Shown one piece after another: positions 5,018 to 5,129 of a stretch of 5,129 nt of DNA. Source of the stretch: Deltaproteobacteria bacterium (GTDB lineage: Bacteria; Desulfobacterota_C; Deferrisomatia; Deferrisomatales; JACRMM01). The stretch is from the NCBI GenBank assembly GCA_016218905.1, contig JACRCS010000506.1, positions 1-5,129 on the forward strand, given 5' to 3'. The translations under genes and the position numbers were made by a program. Below the pieces are notes generated by a model. It searched no databases. It was given only the letters and a program-made list of their open reading frames with translations, and had not been told where the DNA came from. The stretch's first letter is position 1. Each line of letters opens with the position of its first letter.

Positions 5018-5129
5018 GCCACGGCCGTCAGGAGGGGTTCCCGGTTCACTACCTGGCCGCGAATCTCCTCCTCAAACATCTCGCGATTGGCCTCCATCAC
5101 GAGTTCTGCGGCTTCCACAAGGTTGCGCC
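5014..5129 (-). CDS. hicB: HicB-family antitoxin (C-terminal 37 residues, start outside the window)
   Basis: The partner antitoxin of the adjoining HicA, visible only as its C-terminal end, which reads RNLVEAAELVMEANREM, then FEEEIRGQVVNREPLLTAVA and stop (TGA at 5014-5016). This matches the usual HicB ending, in which an NLxEAxELxLEAN helix is followed by a VxREPL strand and a few residues. The core HicB fold and any DNA-binding part lie beyond the right edge. The gene ends with a 4-nt overlap into the GTG start of hicA; antitoxin-first order is the less common arrangement for classical hicAB but frequent in this subtype. HicB normally represses its own promoter, which would be outside the window. 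Confidence 0.85.
   Translation of the reverse strand, partial: RNLVEAAELVMEANREMFEEEIRGQVVNREPLLTAVA

Overview
The window is GC-rich DNA from a bacterium that uses strong AGGAGG-type ribosome binding sites and makes multiheme c-type cytochromes. That combination suggests a Desulfuromonadia/Geobacter-like or related deltaproteobacterial lineage, but no marker gene is present and the assignment is an inference. Every gene I can support lies on the minus strand, so the window is best read from right to left.

Right edge (5129 to 4667): the C-terminal end of a HicB antitoxin overlaps a short HicA mRNA-interferase gene by 4 nt. Beyond it, on the plus strand, lies a short stretch that looks like the Rossmann-fold N-terminus of a short-chain dehydrogenase, probably a gene remnant. 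Next (4666 to 4214) is a small VOC/glyoxalase-fold protein.

Centre (about 4210 to 1759): this is the main point of interest. After a repeat-rich leader, a two-gene operon starts at 3974. Its first gene encodes an exported cytochrome with 11 CXXCH motifs. The reading frame is open from signal peptide to stop except for one in-frame TGA at 3807-3809, between heme motifs 1 and 2. Eleven nt past that TGA, the message can form a perfect 6-bp hairpin with a 6-nt apical loop that has G at position 2. These are the features of a bacterial SECIS element. I therefore read the gene as one 412-residue selenocysteine-containing cytochrome. Conventional annotation would probably split it into a 55-aa monoheme peptide and a 304-aa nonaheme protein with no signal peptide. 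Eight nt downstream is an exported two-domain rhodanese (298 aa) with a single cysteine in its active-site loop. Two tandem GC-rich hairpins follow the operon. A cytochrome plus rhodanese pair recalls the ext electron-conduit loci of Geobacter, and a role in periplasmic electron transfer or sulfur/selenium chemistry is inferred.

Left part (1830 to 1): a 522-bp stretch without a convincing gene precedes a small exported protein of unknown function with a polyproline run and a His/Lys/Arg-rich tail (1308 to 763). Then comes a DeoR/GlpR-type transcriptional regulator that runs off the left edge (513 to 1), with a candidate promoter and a large inverted repeat in its leader.
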